NCBI GenBank assembly: GCA_030592425.1
Contig: JAUVJK010000035.1
Coordinates: 1-9,041, forward strand
DNA: 9,041 nucleotides
Direction of reading: 5' to 3'
Source of the DNA: Candidatus Moraniibacteriota bacterium
GTDB lineage: Bacteria > Patescibacteriota > Minisyncoccia > Moranbacterales > GCA-2747515
Shown here: positions 1-6,028 of the stretch, in pieces
Layout: each line of letters opens with the position of its first letter
How positions within the stretch are numbered: position 1 is the first letter of the stretch
Made by a program: the position numbers and the translations under genes
Notes under the pieces: model-generated
The model's input: only the letters and a program-made list of their open reading frames with translations
The model's database searches: none
What the model was told of the DNA's origin: nothing

Positions 1-168
1 ATAGAGGATATGGATGAGGCGGAAGAATCACTTGCAGAAGATGTCGCTGAGGCTATTGAGGAGGCGATGGATGGTGTAGAGACGGGAGATGATATAGAAG
101 GTGACGATGATGGTACAGAGGCCGGAATAGAGACAAATAGAGGAGATTCTACAGAACAAGTGTTATAA
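1..168 (+). CDS. C-terminal acidic tail of a protein of unknown function (partial, 5' end outside window)
   Basis: Frame 1 is open from the first base to a TAA at 166-168, giving 55 residues. The tail is extremely acidic: about a third of the residues are Asp or Glu, with runs such as EGDDDG and few basic residues. It is low complexity and has no motif that identifies a family. Such tails occur on secreted or surface proteins and on some nucleic-acid-binding proteins, but nothing here decides between them. A hairpin with a T-rich stretch follows 20 bases later, so this is the 3' end of its transcription unit. The rest of the gene lies to the left of the window. Confidence 0.75.
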   Translation: MEDMDEAEESLAEDVAEAIEEAMDGVETGDDIEGDDDGTEAGIETNRGDSTEQVL

Positions 169-187
169 AGAAGACTTTTGAGAACAC

Positions 188-220
188 AAAAAACCACTTC
201 AAATAAGCGGTTTTTTGTTT
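188..220. terminator. Hairpin terminator after the partial gene
   Basis: AAAAAACCACTT (188-199) pairs with AAGCGGTTTTTT (205-216) around a 5-base loop, followed by GTTT. On the plus strand one position is an A/C mismatch. Read on the minus strand the same position is a G/U wobble, so the hairpin is more stable in that direction. It sits 20 bases after the stop of the partial gene. Confidence 0.7.
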
Positions 221-369
221 TTTATCAATAGTATGAAAGAAAAAATTGTGGTGGGCGTAGTATAGAGTGAAACTGGCCATTTCAAAGAGTGAGCAGAATG
301 AACATTAATAAGTAATTTCGATCGACCACATGTCATGTAGTCATGAACTGTGAAAGATCCAGCACAAGT

Positions 370-807
370 ATGACAAACAATTATAAACTTGGTATCGGTG
401 CATTCGTTCTTGCAATAGTTGCGATGACAGGATTGCAAGTGCAAGCTTATCAGGGTGACTATACCAAAGAAGGTCCCAATAGCTCAGAAGAACGACATCA
501 GGTTATGACACAGGCATTTGAGAGTGGTGATTACAACGCATGGAAAGCACAGATGGGTGATCGTGGACGTGTAACTGAAGTGATCACGCAAGAGAATTTC
601 GTACGATTTGCACAGGCGCATCAACTTGGTCAATCAGGGGATGTCGCTGGTGCTGATGCGATCAGAACAGAACTTGGATTGCGCACACACGATGGAGAGC
701 GTGGCGGTCATGGTGTAGGTGATCATGACGGAGAACAAAGAGGTAATGGTGAAGGGCGTGGGAATGGCGAAGGACGCGGTGACCACAAAGGAGGCGATCA
801 AAGCTAA
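370..807 (+). CDS. Small secreted protein with a DYxAWK/GRVTEVI module and a Gly/His/Asp-rich tail
   Basis: The 145-residue product starts with a signal peptide: NNYK, a hydrophobic stretch about residues 8-24, then VQA before Tyr27 as a signal peptidase I site. I chose the ATG at 370 because starting at 343 would add nine polar residues in front of the signal. Neither start has a Shine-Dalgarno sequence. Residues about 38-94 carry a conserved-looking module (AFESGDYNAWKA, GRVTEVITQENF, GADAIRTELGL). I associate it with many small secreted proteins of Patescibacteria; its function is unknown to me. The last 45 residues are low complexity, rich in Gly, His, Asp and Arg, with GNGEGR repeated twice. 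The His/Asp content would allow metal binding, but that is inference. The gene is a single unit, with terminators on both sides. Confidence 0.85.
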   Translation: MTNNYKLGIGAFVLAIVAMTGLQVQAYQGDYTKEGPNSSEERHQVMTQAFESGDYNAWKAQMGDRGRVTEVITQENFVRFAQAHQLGQSGDVAGADAIRTELGLRTHDGERGGHGVGDHDGEQRGNGEGRGNGEGRGDHKGGDQS

Positions 808-824
808 ATCCTAACTCACAATTG

Positions 825-844
825 ATGATCGTTCAAACGATCAT
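825..844 (+). other. Small perfect hairpin just upstream of the terminator
   Basis: ATGATCGT (825-832) pairs perfectly with ACGATCAT (837-844) around a TCAA loop. It lies between the stop codon at 807 and the strong terminator at 852. It could protect the 3' end of the transcript, but no T-tract follows, so it is not a terminator itself. Confidence 0.5.
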
Positions 845-861
845 GACGACGAACAAAGAGG
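839..861 (+). repeat. Second copy of a 23-base coding segment, now forming the terminator arm
   Basis: Bases 839-861 match bases 721-743 at 21 of 23 positions; the differences are at positions 11 and 12 of the repeat. The 721 copy encodes DHDGEQRG in the tail of the secreted protein. The downstream copy would read DHDDEQRG in a frame that is not the gene's own frame. Its last ten bases are the left arm of the terminator at 852-886, and its first six bases (GATCAT) lie in the right arm of the small hairpin at 825-844. Confidence 0.75.
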
Positions 862-886
862 ATCATTCATCCTCTTTGTTTTAATT
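852..886 (+). terminator. Rho-independent terminator of the secreted-protein gene
   Basis: A perfect 12-base-pair stem, AACAAAGAGGAT (852-863) with ATCCTCTTTGTT (869-880), closes a 5-base CATTC loop and is followed by TTAATTT. The left arm is part of the duplicated 23-base segment. Confidence 0.9.
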
Positions 887-904
887 TAAGGAAAATAGTA
901 TAAA
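876..904 (+). promoter_or_regulatory. Promoter-like pair between two terminators
   Basis: TTGTTT (876-881) and TATAAA (899-904) are separated by exactly 17 bases. Transcription would start near 911, at the first base of the hairpin at 912-949. The -35 is weak and overlaps the T-rich end of the previous terminator, so this may be a chance match. Confidence 0.3.
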
Positions 905-911
905 TTCTATG

Positions 912-949
912 GCCACACAAAACTCAATGAGTTGCGTGTGGTTCTTTTT
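912..949 (+). terminator. Second hairpin with T-tract, tandem to the one at 852
   Basis: CCACAC (913-918) pairs with GTGTGG (936-941), and AACTC (921-925) with GAGTT (929-933), with a 2x2 internal mismatch (AA/GC) and an AAT loop. TTCTTTTTC follows. It is either a back-up terminator or the whole of a very short RNA driven by the promoter-like pair at 876-904. Confidence 0.65.
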
Positions 950-991
950 CTCATCTTATTTTTGGTTTTTGTTTTGTGATGTGACATTTTG

Positions 992-1019
992 GGTAGTTTA
1001 TGCTACCTTTTTGAGGTAG
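992..1019 (+). promoter_or_regulatory. Mutually exclusive hairpins in the leader of the 1067 gene
   Basis: GGTAG (992-996), CTACC (1003-1007) and GGTAG (1015-1019) allow two alternative hairpins. The first is followed directly by TTTTT (1008-1012), as in a small terminator. The second would break it and extends to about 7 pairs with one wobble. Five-base arms are short, and the transcription start is not known, so it is not certain that this segment is transcribed. Confidence 0.3.
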
Positions 1020-1066
1020 TACATTATACGAGACGTGAAACTAGAAAGACTATTTGGAGAGAGAGT

Positions 1067-1372
1067 ATGACGAATATCGAAACTTTAATGGAGAGGTTAC
1101 GTCGTTCTAGTGACGATCCTGTTATTGAGGTATGGTTCAAAAGAACTACTACCACCGGACTGAGACTATTAGGGTGTTTATTAGGCAGTGATGAAAATGT
1201 ATTCATTCCACAAGAGGAGGAGATTATTATGCAAGATGTCCTTCTTCAGAAAAAATGGGGAGACTCAGCGAATCACAGTTTTCATGTCAGCGGTCTATCC
1301 AAGACTAATGTAAGTTGGCTTTATCACATTTTGCGCTACGCCGATGATGCTCAGATTGTGACAACTGAGTGA
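1067..1372 (+). CDS. Hypothetical protein, 101 aa
   Basis: I place the start at the ATG at 1067 because a clear Shine-Dalgarno stretch (TTGGAGAGAG, 1055-1064) lies just before it. The frame is open further upstream, but the extra 26 residues have no ribosome site. The product is soluble, with no signal peptide or membrane segment. Residues 1-17 look helical (MTNIETLMERLRR). A strand-like VIEVWFKRTTTTGLRLLGCLLG follows at about 19-40, then an acidic EEEIIMQDVLL region. I do not recognise a family. The gene has its own terminator and contains a single GATC, unlike the large genes around it, so it may be of separate origin. Confidence 0.7.
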   Translation: MTNIETLMERLRRSSDDPVIEVWFKRTTTTGLRLLGCLLGSDENVFIPQEEEIIMQDVLLQKKWGDSANHSFHVSGLSKTNVSWLYHILRYADDAQIVTTE

Positions 1373-1421
1373 TGTGATGATGAGATACTATTTTTCGTTC
1401 ATGATGGTTAGTGAATATTAG

Positions 1422-1460
1422 AGAGGCTTTGTGTGCAGACGCACTCATAAGCCTCTTTTT
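1422..1460 (+). terminator. Rho-independent terminator of the 1067 gene
   Basis: AGAGGCTT (1422-1429) pairs with AAGCCTCT (1449-1456). Inside it, GTGC (1433-1436) pairs with GCAC (1441-1444) around AGAC. A run of T (1456-1460) follows. The -35 of the next promoter starts two bases later. Confidence 0.9.
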
Positions 1461-1461
1461 C

Positions 1462-1490
1462 TTGCAAAATAGAACTAATGGTCTTATGAT
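1462..1490 (+). promoter_or_regulatory. Sigma70-type promoter of the 1535 membrane protein gene
   Basis: TTGCAA (1462-1467), a 17-base spacer, then TATGAT (1485-1490). The expected start is near 1497, giving a leader of about 38 bases that is A/T-rich and has no Shine-Dalgarno sequence. Confidence 0.65.
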
Positions 1491-1534
1491 AAAAGTACAA
1501 AGTATGATCTTTAATTTATTTAATATCTCATCTT

Positions 1535-2809
1535 ATGGATAAGAAGGAAAAACAGAATATGAAGGCGCAAGGGTTTTTCGTTGCGGCGGTCCTTATTTTT
1601 TCGTTGTCGACACTGACATTGACGCTTTACAATCAAGCACTGAATTCGCAGCTTTATAAAAATGCACTCGTGCAGTCGCAGATCTATGGTGTTGCAGCTG
1701 ATATTTTGGAAACAGAAGTGACAGAAGCTGTTATGACATGGGAAAAGAATGCGCTTGATAGTTTGATGGGCGCAACAGCAATTGGCGATAAACCGGTGAT
1801 CGAGGGCTCGTTGAGCTTTGTCCTTGGTTATGTGATCGAGAAGCAAACGCCACAGCTTGTGGAAAATATCTTTGAAAAGATCCAAGTTGCAACGCTCTTG
1901 CAAAACATTACAGAAAAATCGATCGATCGTGATATTGCCTGGCTTCGCGGTGAGCAAGAGGGAACGAAGGTTTTCCAATATATGCCAACACCAGATCAGA
2001 TCGAAGAACTCCAAGGTAGCGAACTAACAGACGTGATCGGTACGCTTCTCGCACCGAAAGTGGAGACAGTGAAAGAAAATATCCTTCCAGTGTGTGCAAC
2101 AAATACAGAAGTGCTTGAGAATGTACAGCGTTTGGTGCAAGGAAATAAAGATAATATTACGTGTACAAGTCCTCGCATTCGTGAATTTGAAAAAGATCTC
2201 GTGACCTCTGAGCCAGTACAGGGAGCAGTTGGCTCTGTGCAGGAAAAAGTTGGTGAAGTACTTGCAAGTGAACGCATGGAAAGCGTCCTCTCTGATATCT
2301 ATGGTGTCAGTCTTGTCCTTGCGAATATGAAGCAGGATATGATCGGTTTACGTGACGCGATCCGCTTTATCCATTCGACAGCGACATTCTTTTTCCTCGT
2401 ATCGATCGGACTCGCGATCGCAAGTCTTTTCTATACAGTGAAAAATGCGCGTATGCGACGATTCTCCGTGATGCTTGTGATCTCTGGTGGGCTTCTTTTC
2501 CTCTATGCAATAATGCACTATTTCTTGCTCTCAGAAATGATCACGCGCGCAATTCCCTATGATCAGATTGCCTTTGGTACAAAGGTACTGACACCAGAAG
2601 ATGGACTGATGTTAACTGATAGCATCCGCTCAGCAGCGCTGTATATCGCACGTGGACTTGTCGCACAGACATTTGCGATCGCGACACTTTTACTCACGAT
2701 TGGTGGACTCCTCTATGCGATCCTCGCAACTTACAAGAATCGTCATAAGATTGCAACAAAGGGTCGCGAGATGAAAGCGAAGATGCAAAAAAGCTTGAAA
2801 AAAGACTAA
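1535..2809 (+). CDS. Four-helix membrane protein with a large extracytoplasmic domain, function unknown
   Basis: The 424-residue product has membrane segments at about 12-32, 283-301, 310-332 and 383-403. Charge placement supports an inside N-terminus: MDKKEKQNMK before helix 1, KNARMRR between helices 2 and 3, and a strongly basic tail (KNRHK...KKD) after helix 4. This puts residues 33-282 outside, with a smaller outer loop at 333-382. The outer domain looks mostly helical and polar and holds the only two cysteines (Cys187 and Cys210), which could form a disulphide. No catalytic motif is visible and I do not recognise the family. The overall plan (one helix, a long helical outer domain, then further helices) resembles sensor or envelope-spanning proteins, but no signalling domain is present. 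The ATG has no Shine-Dalgarno sequence. The gene is very GATC-rich (19 by hand count). Confidence 0.85.
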   Translation: MDKKEKQNMKAQGFFVAAVLIFSLSTLTLTLYNQALNSQLYKNALVQSQIYGVAADILETEVTEAVMTWEKNALDSLMGATAIGDKPVIEGSLSFVLGYVIEKQTPQLVENIFEKIQVATLLQNITEKSIDRDIAWLRGEQEGTKVFQYMPTPDQIEELQGSELTDVIGTLLAPKVETVKENILPVCATNTEVLENVQRLVQGNKDNITCTSPRIREFEKDLVTSEPVQGAVGSVQEKVGEVLASERMESVLSDIYGVSLVLANMKQDMIGLRDAIRFIHSTATFFFLVSIGLAIASLFYTVKNARMRRFSVMLVISGGLLFLYAIMHYFLLSEMITRAIPYDQIAFGTKVLTPEDGLMLTDSIRSAALYIARGLVAQTFAIATLLLTIGGLLYAILATYKNRHKIATKGREMKAKMQKSLKKD

Positions 2810-2839
2810 AGTTTCTCATTGTATCGAGGTAACAAAAAT

Positions 2840-2868
2840 CCGTCACGGTATTGCTGTGACGGTTTTTT
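2840..2868 (+). terminator. Rho-independent terminator of the membrane protein gene
   Basis: CCGTCACGG (2840-2848) pairs with CTGTGACGG (2854-2862), with one G/U wobble, around a TATTG loop, followed by six T (2863-2868). Confidence 0.92.
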
Positions 2869-2925
2869 GATGGTCAATTATTTCAGAGGAATTATGAGAG
2901 AAAAATGATGCGCAAGAAATGACTT

Positions 2926-2959
2926 TTGTCAAGATGCTAAATTTCGGAACTCTTGACAA
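2926..2959. promoter_or_regulatory. Inverted repeat overlapping the -35 of the 3057 promoter
   Basis: TTGTCAAGA (2926-2934) and TCTTGACAA (2951-2959) are perfect 9-base inverted repeats with centres 25 bases apart. The right arm contains the TTGACA used as the -35 of the promoter at 2953-2981. The left arm gives a TTGACA on the minus strand, but no good -10 lies 16-18 bases beyond it. The position suits an operator; the repeat could also be chance. Confidence 0.4.
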
Positions 2960-2981
2960 TGCATGTTTTTATGCCTAGGCT
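2953..2981 (+). promoter_or_regulatory. Promoter of the 3057 gene
   Basis: A perfect TTGACA (2953-2958), a 17-base spacer and TAGGCT (2976-2981). The -10 is poor (3 of 6 matches), so control by an activator is possible. Within the spacer, GCAT and ATGC flank GTTTTT. The start is expected near 2988, giving a leader of about 69 bases. Confidence 0.55.
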
Positions 2982-3056
2982 TAAGTATTGTTATTTAACA
3001 ATGTAATATCAACATATGTGCGTAATTCGTACAAAATAATTTGGAGGAACAATAGA

Positions 3057-3404
3057 ATGGAATACCGCATAGCACTTGGTTTGAGGAGAGTTTGGGCTTA
3101 TATTTGGAAGCATCACGGTCTTTTGTCTTCTTATCAATCAATTCTGATTGAAGAGATGACGCATTGTCTCGCCGAAATGACACGGGAGATGTGGCTTATC
3201 AAAAGAGATATTGGAGAATTAGAATATGCTGATGAACCAGATGTTGAATATATAGAAGCTCTCAAAACGTATTTAAAAAAGCTGGAAAAGATGAAAAAAT
3301 CAATGGAATACAACGTGAAAGAAATCGTATCAGACTCTCATGATCTAAGTCAATTTTCATTGAGTAAACTCAAAAATATGCGCTTGCTCATCAGGTTGCG
3401 CTAA
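3057..3404 (+). CDS. Hypothetical coiled-coil protein, 115 aa
   Basis: The ATG at 3057 has the best Shine-Dalgarno sequence on the plus strand (TTGGAGGA, 3041-3048, 8 bases before it). An upstream in-frame ATG at 2988 falls at the predicted transcription start and lacks a ribosome site, so it is not used here. The product is basic at both ends and helical. Residues about 25-52 (SYQSILIEEMTHCLAEMTRE and on) and about 66-95 (YIEALKTYLKKLEKMKK and on) have heptad-like spacing. It has no signal peptide or clear membrane helix, although LGLRRVWAYIW near the N-terminus is amphipathic. I do not recognise a family. It has its own promoter and terminator, so it is not in an operon with the RelA/SpoT gene that follows. 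It contains one GATC. Confidence 0.75.
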   Translation: MEYRIALGLRRVWAYIWKHHGLLSSYQSILIEEMTHCLAEMTREMWLIKRDIGELEYADEPDVEYIEALKTYLKKLEKMKKSMEYNVKEIVSDSHDLSQFSLSKLKNMRLLIRLR

Positions 3405-3411
3405 TTTCCCC

Positions 3412-3445
3412 AAAGGGCTTGTCAGATTCTGATAAGCTCTTTTTT
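3412..3445 (+). terminator. Rho-independent terminator of the 3057 gene
   Basis: AAAGGGCTTGTCAG (3412-3425) pairs with CTGATAAGCTCTTT (3429-3442), 14 pairs including two G/U wobbles, around an ATT loop, with T continuing to 3445. It abuts the next -35 at 3447. Confidence 0.92.
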
Positions 3446-3446
3446 C

Positions 3447-3476
3447 TTTACATTATACAATTTCGCTTGCTATACT
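3447..3476 (+). promoter_or_regulatory. Promoter of the RelA/SpoT gene
   Basis: TTTACA (3447-3452), an 18-base spacer, then TATACT (3471-3476) preceded by TGC, an extended -10. The start is expected near 3483, giving a leader of about 24 bases without a Shine-Dalgarno sequence. Confidence 0.65.
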
Positions 3477-3506
3477 AAATACATTACATTTTCTTAAATT
3501 ACACTT

Positions 3507-4487
3507 ATGGACAAAGATCTTGACGCTTTCTTGTTGAAGTTCAATAAGTCAAAAAAAGACTTGGCAAAAGCGGGCTATAATTGGAGTGACCTTATGAAGA
3601 TCGCGGATGACTATGACGTCTACCGCAAAGAATTATTGCCAGTTATTGAGCAGATGGCGAAGAAATTTCACCGTGTACACGCTGTGCACTCGATCCGTTA
3701 TCGTGTAAAGGAAACAGATCATTTGATCGAGAAACTGATCCGTCGACGACTTGCAAAGCCTAAGAGTAAACGTCTCAGCGTTGCAAATTACAAAGAACAT
3801 ATTCATGATTTTGCAGGTATGCGGATTTTGCATATTTACAAAGAGCAATGGCAAGAGATCAATGATTTTATTTTTGAGACATTTGAGATTAATAATGCTG
3901 ACGCACCAATGGCGTATATCGCGCGTGATGATGATCAAGAACGTTACAAGAACGCCGGACTCGCTGTGACGCCGGGACGTGATATCGGGTATCGTTCGAT
4001 TCACTATCTTGTGAATACACCATTGAAAAAAGGTGGTCGCAAGAAGTGCGATATTGAGATCCAAGTACGTACGATCTTTGAGGAAGGTTGGTGTGAGATC
4101 GATCATGATATCAGATACCCCTACGAGCTTGATAATGAGCTTCTAAGTCGTTCAATGAGTGCTTTTAACATATTGGCACGTACGGCGGATGAGATGGGCT
4201 CTTTCGTGCATTATCTCCGTGAAGATGCTGCTTTCAATAAACAACAGCGTACAGAATTGGGTGAAGTGAAAAAGATCGATGAAGAGCATCAACGATTGAT
4301 CAAACGACTGGAGCGACGCATCGCAGTGATCGAGAAAACAGATCCAAAAGCTGCAGAATCATTGATGGCCGATCTGACAGATCTTACAGAGAATCAAAAA
4401 GATAAAGCATCTCTGATGTTTGCACCTGTTTTGCCACAACTCTTTTCATTGCGATCAAAACGGAAGAAGAACAAAAGGAAGAAGTGA
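3507..4487 (+). CDS. RelA/SpoT-domain nucleotide pyrophosphokinase, synthetase-only
   Basis: The 326-residue protein carries a RelA/SpoT synthetase domain (about 40-235). Visible landmarks are RYRVKETDHLIEKLIRR (64-80, phosphate-binding region), DFAGMRI with Asp101 (metal-binding Asp of the family), GYRSIHY (161-167), DIEIQVRT with Glu184 (catalytic Glu position), and EIDHDIRYPYE (197-207). Enzymes of this domain transfer pyrophosphate from ATP to GDP or GTP to make the stringent-response alarmone; some relatives act on other acceptors. No N-terminal HD hydrolase domain and no TGS/ACT regions are present, so it cannot degrade ppGpp by the usual route. It is longer than typical small alarmone synthetases (about 210-260 aa) because of a C-terminal coiled coil (about 245-295) and a very basic end (KRKKNKRKK). 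The residues needed for synthesis appear intact. It has its own promoter and may be read through into the phospholipase D gene. It is GATC-rich with no Shine-Dalgarno sequence. Confidence 0.9.
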   Translation: MDKDLDAFLLKFNKSKKDLAKAGYNWSDLMKIADDYDVYRKELLPVIEQMAKKFHRVHAVHSIRYRVKETDHLIEKLIRRRLAKPKSKRLSVANYKEHIHDFAGMRILHIYKEQWQEINDFIFETFEINNADAPMAYIARDDDQERYKNAGLAVTPGRDIGYRSIHYLVNTPLKKGGRKKCDIEIQVRTIFEEGWCEIDHDIRYPYELDNELLSRSMSAFNILARTADEMGSFVHYLREDAAFNKQQRTELGEVKKIDEEHQRLIKRLERRIAVIEKTDPKAAESLMADLTDLTENQKDKASLMFAPVLPQLFSLRSKRKKNKRKK

Positions 4488-4491
4488 CGTA

Positions 4492-4497
4492 TATAAT
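4492..4497 (+). promoter_or_regulatory. Perfect TATAAT before the phospholipase D gene
   Basis: TATAAT lies 5 bases after the RelA/SpoT stop and 21 bases before the next ATG, so a start near 4504 would leave a 14-base leader. The sequence 17 bases upstream (GAACAA, inside the previous gene) is a poor -35, so co-transcription is equally possible. Confidence 0.35.
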
Positions 4498-4518
4498 TCA
4501 ATGATGAGATAACGCATA

Positions 4519-5931
4519 ATGAAACGAACAATTACAATGAGTACAATGCTCTCCTTTGTCTTCCTCATTCTTTTGATGGGAAACATCGCACAGGCTGATG
4601 AAGTCTATCTCCTCGAAGATCCAAATGAGGGATTACAATCACGTATTGATATGATCGAACAGGCACAGGAGTCGATCGAGATGGAATATTACAAGATCCA
4701 TGGTGGGGAAGTTGCTGAGACTATCATTGGCGTGCTTTATGAAGCAGCTCAACGTGGTGTGAAAGTGCGCATCCTGGTTGGTGGATTGACGCATCTTTTT
4801 ACTAATCAGGCGTCGATCGCGATGCTTGTAGCGCATCCAAATATTGAGGTGCGTTTTCATCACTCGATGGAGCAATTCTATAAACCATCGCACTGGATGA
4901 TGCATTTACATGATAAGATCCTTCTTGCCGATGGTAAATCACTCATCAGTGGTGGACGTAATATTGGAGACAAATATTATGAGCGCACAAAGAATGAGAA
5001 AGAAAAATTGACGATCGATCGAGATATCTTGATCGATAATGCTTCTGATGATCAGAATGTTCCTCTACAAGTACAGAATTATTTCAATGAAATATGGGAT
5101 GATGATAGTGTGAGTTTGACGCATACAGAGAATCGTCTCAATGAATCATGTAAAGGTCATAGATTATTACTTTATCTCGATGGTGTTAGCTGTTCATTCC
5201 TCAAGGAACGACTTGTAGCAAAAGCGCAAGTACAACTATTTGAACTTAAAGAGATCATGGCACAAAAGAGAATCGCTACGCCGCAAGAATTTGCGACAAG
5301 TAATGATTGGGGAGAAAAAACACAACAAGTCAAAAGTATTCGTTTTGCACATGATCCAGTCGGGAACAAAAAAAGAGATAATGGCACAGCAAAAGCACTT
5401 GCGGATGAGCTGCGCAAAGCACAGAAGTCTGTGTTGTACTTCTCACCATATTTGATCACGACAGCACAAGAGTTAGAAACAGCGGAGATCTTGCAGAAGA
5501 AAAATGTACAGCAAGTAGTGCTGACAAATTCACCAGCCTCTGGCGCAAATATTTTTGGTCTTGCAGGAACGCTGAGATATCAACCAGATTTTTCCAAGCG
5601 AGGAATGACATATTGGGCATTTCATGGTGAGAATAGTTTGCATCAAAAAAACTATATGATCGATGATGATACCGCGATCATCTCAACGTACAATTATGAC
5701 CCGCGAAGTGAATGGCTCAATACAGAGATGCTCTACATTATCGAAGACGAAAATTTTGCACAGATCGTGCGTGATGCAAATAATGTCTTCTTTTCCCATT
5801 CACTGCAGCTCGATGCAAATGGTGAACCAATCGCACGCGAAGGTATAGAACCAAAGGAAATTCCACTTACAAAGGAGATTTCGATCTCTGTTGTGAAATT
5901 TATCATGCCACTCATTAAATGGGCGATCTAG
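4519..5931 (+). CDS. Secreted phospholipase D / cardiolipin synthase-like protein
   Basis: The 470-residue protein has a signal peptide: MKRT, a hydrophobic stretch at 9-22, and AQA before Asp27. Two complete HKD motifs follow: His131, Lys133, Asp138 (HDKILLAD, then GGRNIGDKYY) and His375, Lys377, Asp382 (HQKNYMID, then STYNYDPRSEWLNTE). Two HKD motifs build one active site with a phospho-histidine intermediate, used to hydrolyse or transfer phosphatidyl groups. The DPRSxxLNTE stretch after the second motif and the length are like the ClsC/YmdC group of cardiolipin synthases, but a cleavable signal peptide is unusual for that role. An exported phospholipase acting on its own envelope or on another cell's membrane is therefore also possible. 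Cys211 and Cys225 could form a disulphide. The gene is 31 bases after the RelA/SpoT gene, with only a weak ribosome site (GATGAGAT). It ends at TAG. Confidence 0.88.
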   Translation: MKRTITMSTMLSFVFLILLMGNIAQADEVYLLEDPNEGLQSRIDMIEQAQESIEMEYYKIHGGEVAETIIGVLYEAAQRGVKVRILVGGLTHLFTNQASIAMLVAHPNIEVRFHHSMEQFYKPSHWMMHLHDKILLADGKSLISGGRNIGDKYYERTKNEKEKLTIDRDILIDNASDDQNVPLQVQNYFNEIWDDDSVSLTHTENRLNESCKGHRLLLYLDGVSCSFLKERLVAKAQVQLFELKEIMAQKRIATPQEFATSNDWGEKTQQVKSIRFAHDPVGNKKRDNGTAKALADELRKAQKSVLYFSPYLITTAQELETAEILQKKNVQQVVLTNSPASGANIFGLAGTLRYQPDFSKRGMTYWAFHGENSLHQKNYMIDDDTAIISTYNYDPRSEWLNTEMLYIIEDENFAQIVRDANNVFFSHSLQLDANGEPIAREGIEPKEIPLTKEISISVVKFIMPLIKWAI

Positions 5932-5974
5932 AAAAGAGGATTTCTCATTTCAAGATAAGTAGAATTGATCAAAG

Positions 5975-6015
5975 AAAAAAGGCTGTGCTATTTTAGAGCG
6001 CAGCCTTTATTGTTT
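5975..6015. terminator. Bidirectional terminator between convergent genes
   Basis: GGCTGTGCT (5981-5989) pairs with AGCGCAGCC (5997-6005), with one wobble, around a 7-base loop, extended by AAA/TTT. Plus-strand transcripts meet TTTATTGTTT. Minus-strand transcripts meet six T (complement of 5975-5980). It serves the phospholipase D gene and the minus-strand gene ending at 6029. Confidence 0.9.
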
Positions 6016-6028
6016 CATTGTGTCACAC

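Noticed and set aside
325..345. Clustered CATG words before the 370 gene as an operator
   Set aside because: The short overlapping words have no clean symmetry or regular spacing.
739..782. GNGEGR repeat units as a DNA repeat array
   Set aside because: Only two short units, part of a low-complexity protein tail; not a CRISPR or mobile element.
989..1066. Upstream ATG extension of the 1067 gene
   Set aside because: There is no ribosome site at 989, while a good one precedes 1067.
1520..2014. Minus-strand open frame opposite the membrane protein gene
   Set aside because: No ribosome site, Cys/His-rich random-like product, and it overlaps a convincing plus-strand gene.
2414..2682. GCGATCGC octamers (2414-2421 and 2675-2682), the cyanobacterial HIP1 word
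   Set aside because: There are only two copies, explained by the general GATC/CGATCG excess; gene content does not suggest a cyanobacterium.
2988..3056. Upstream ATG extension of the 3057 gene
   Set aside because: It coincides with the predicted transcription start and lacks a ribosome site; TTGGAGGA precedes 3057.
3057..4487. Toxin-antitoxin unit made of the coiled-coil gene and the RelA/SpoT gene (toxSAS type)
   Set aside because: A strong terminator and a separate promoter lie between them, and nothing in the small protein resembles a known antitoxin.
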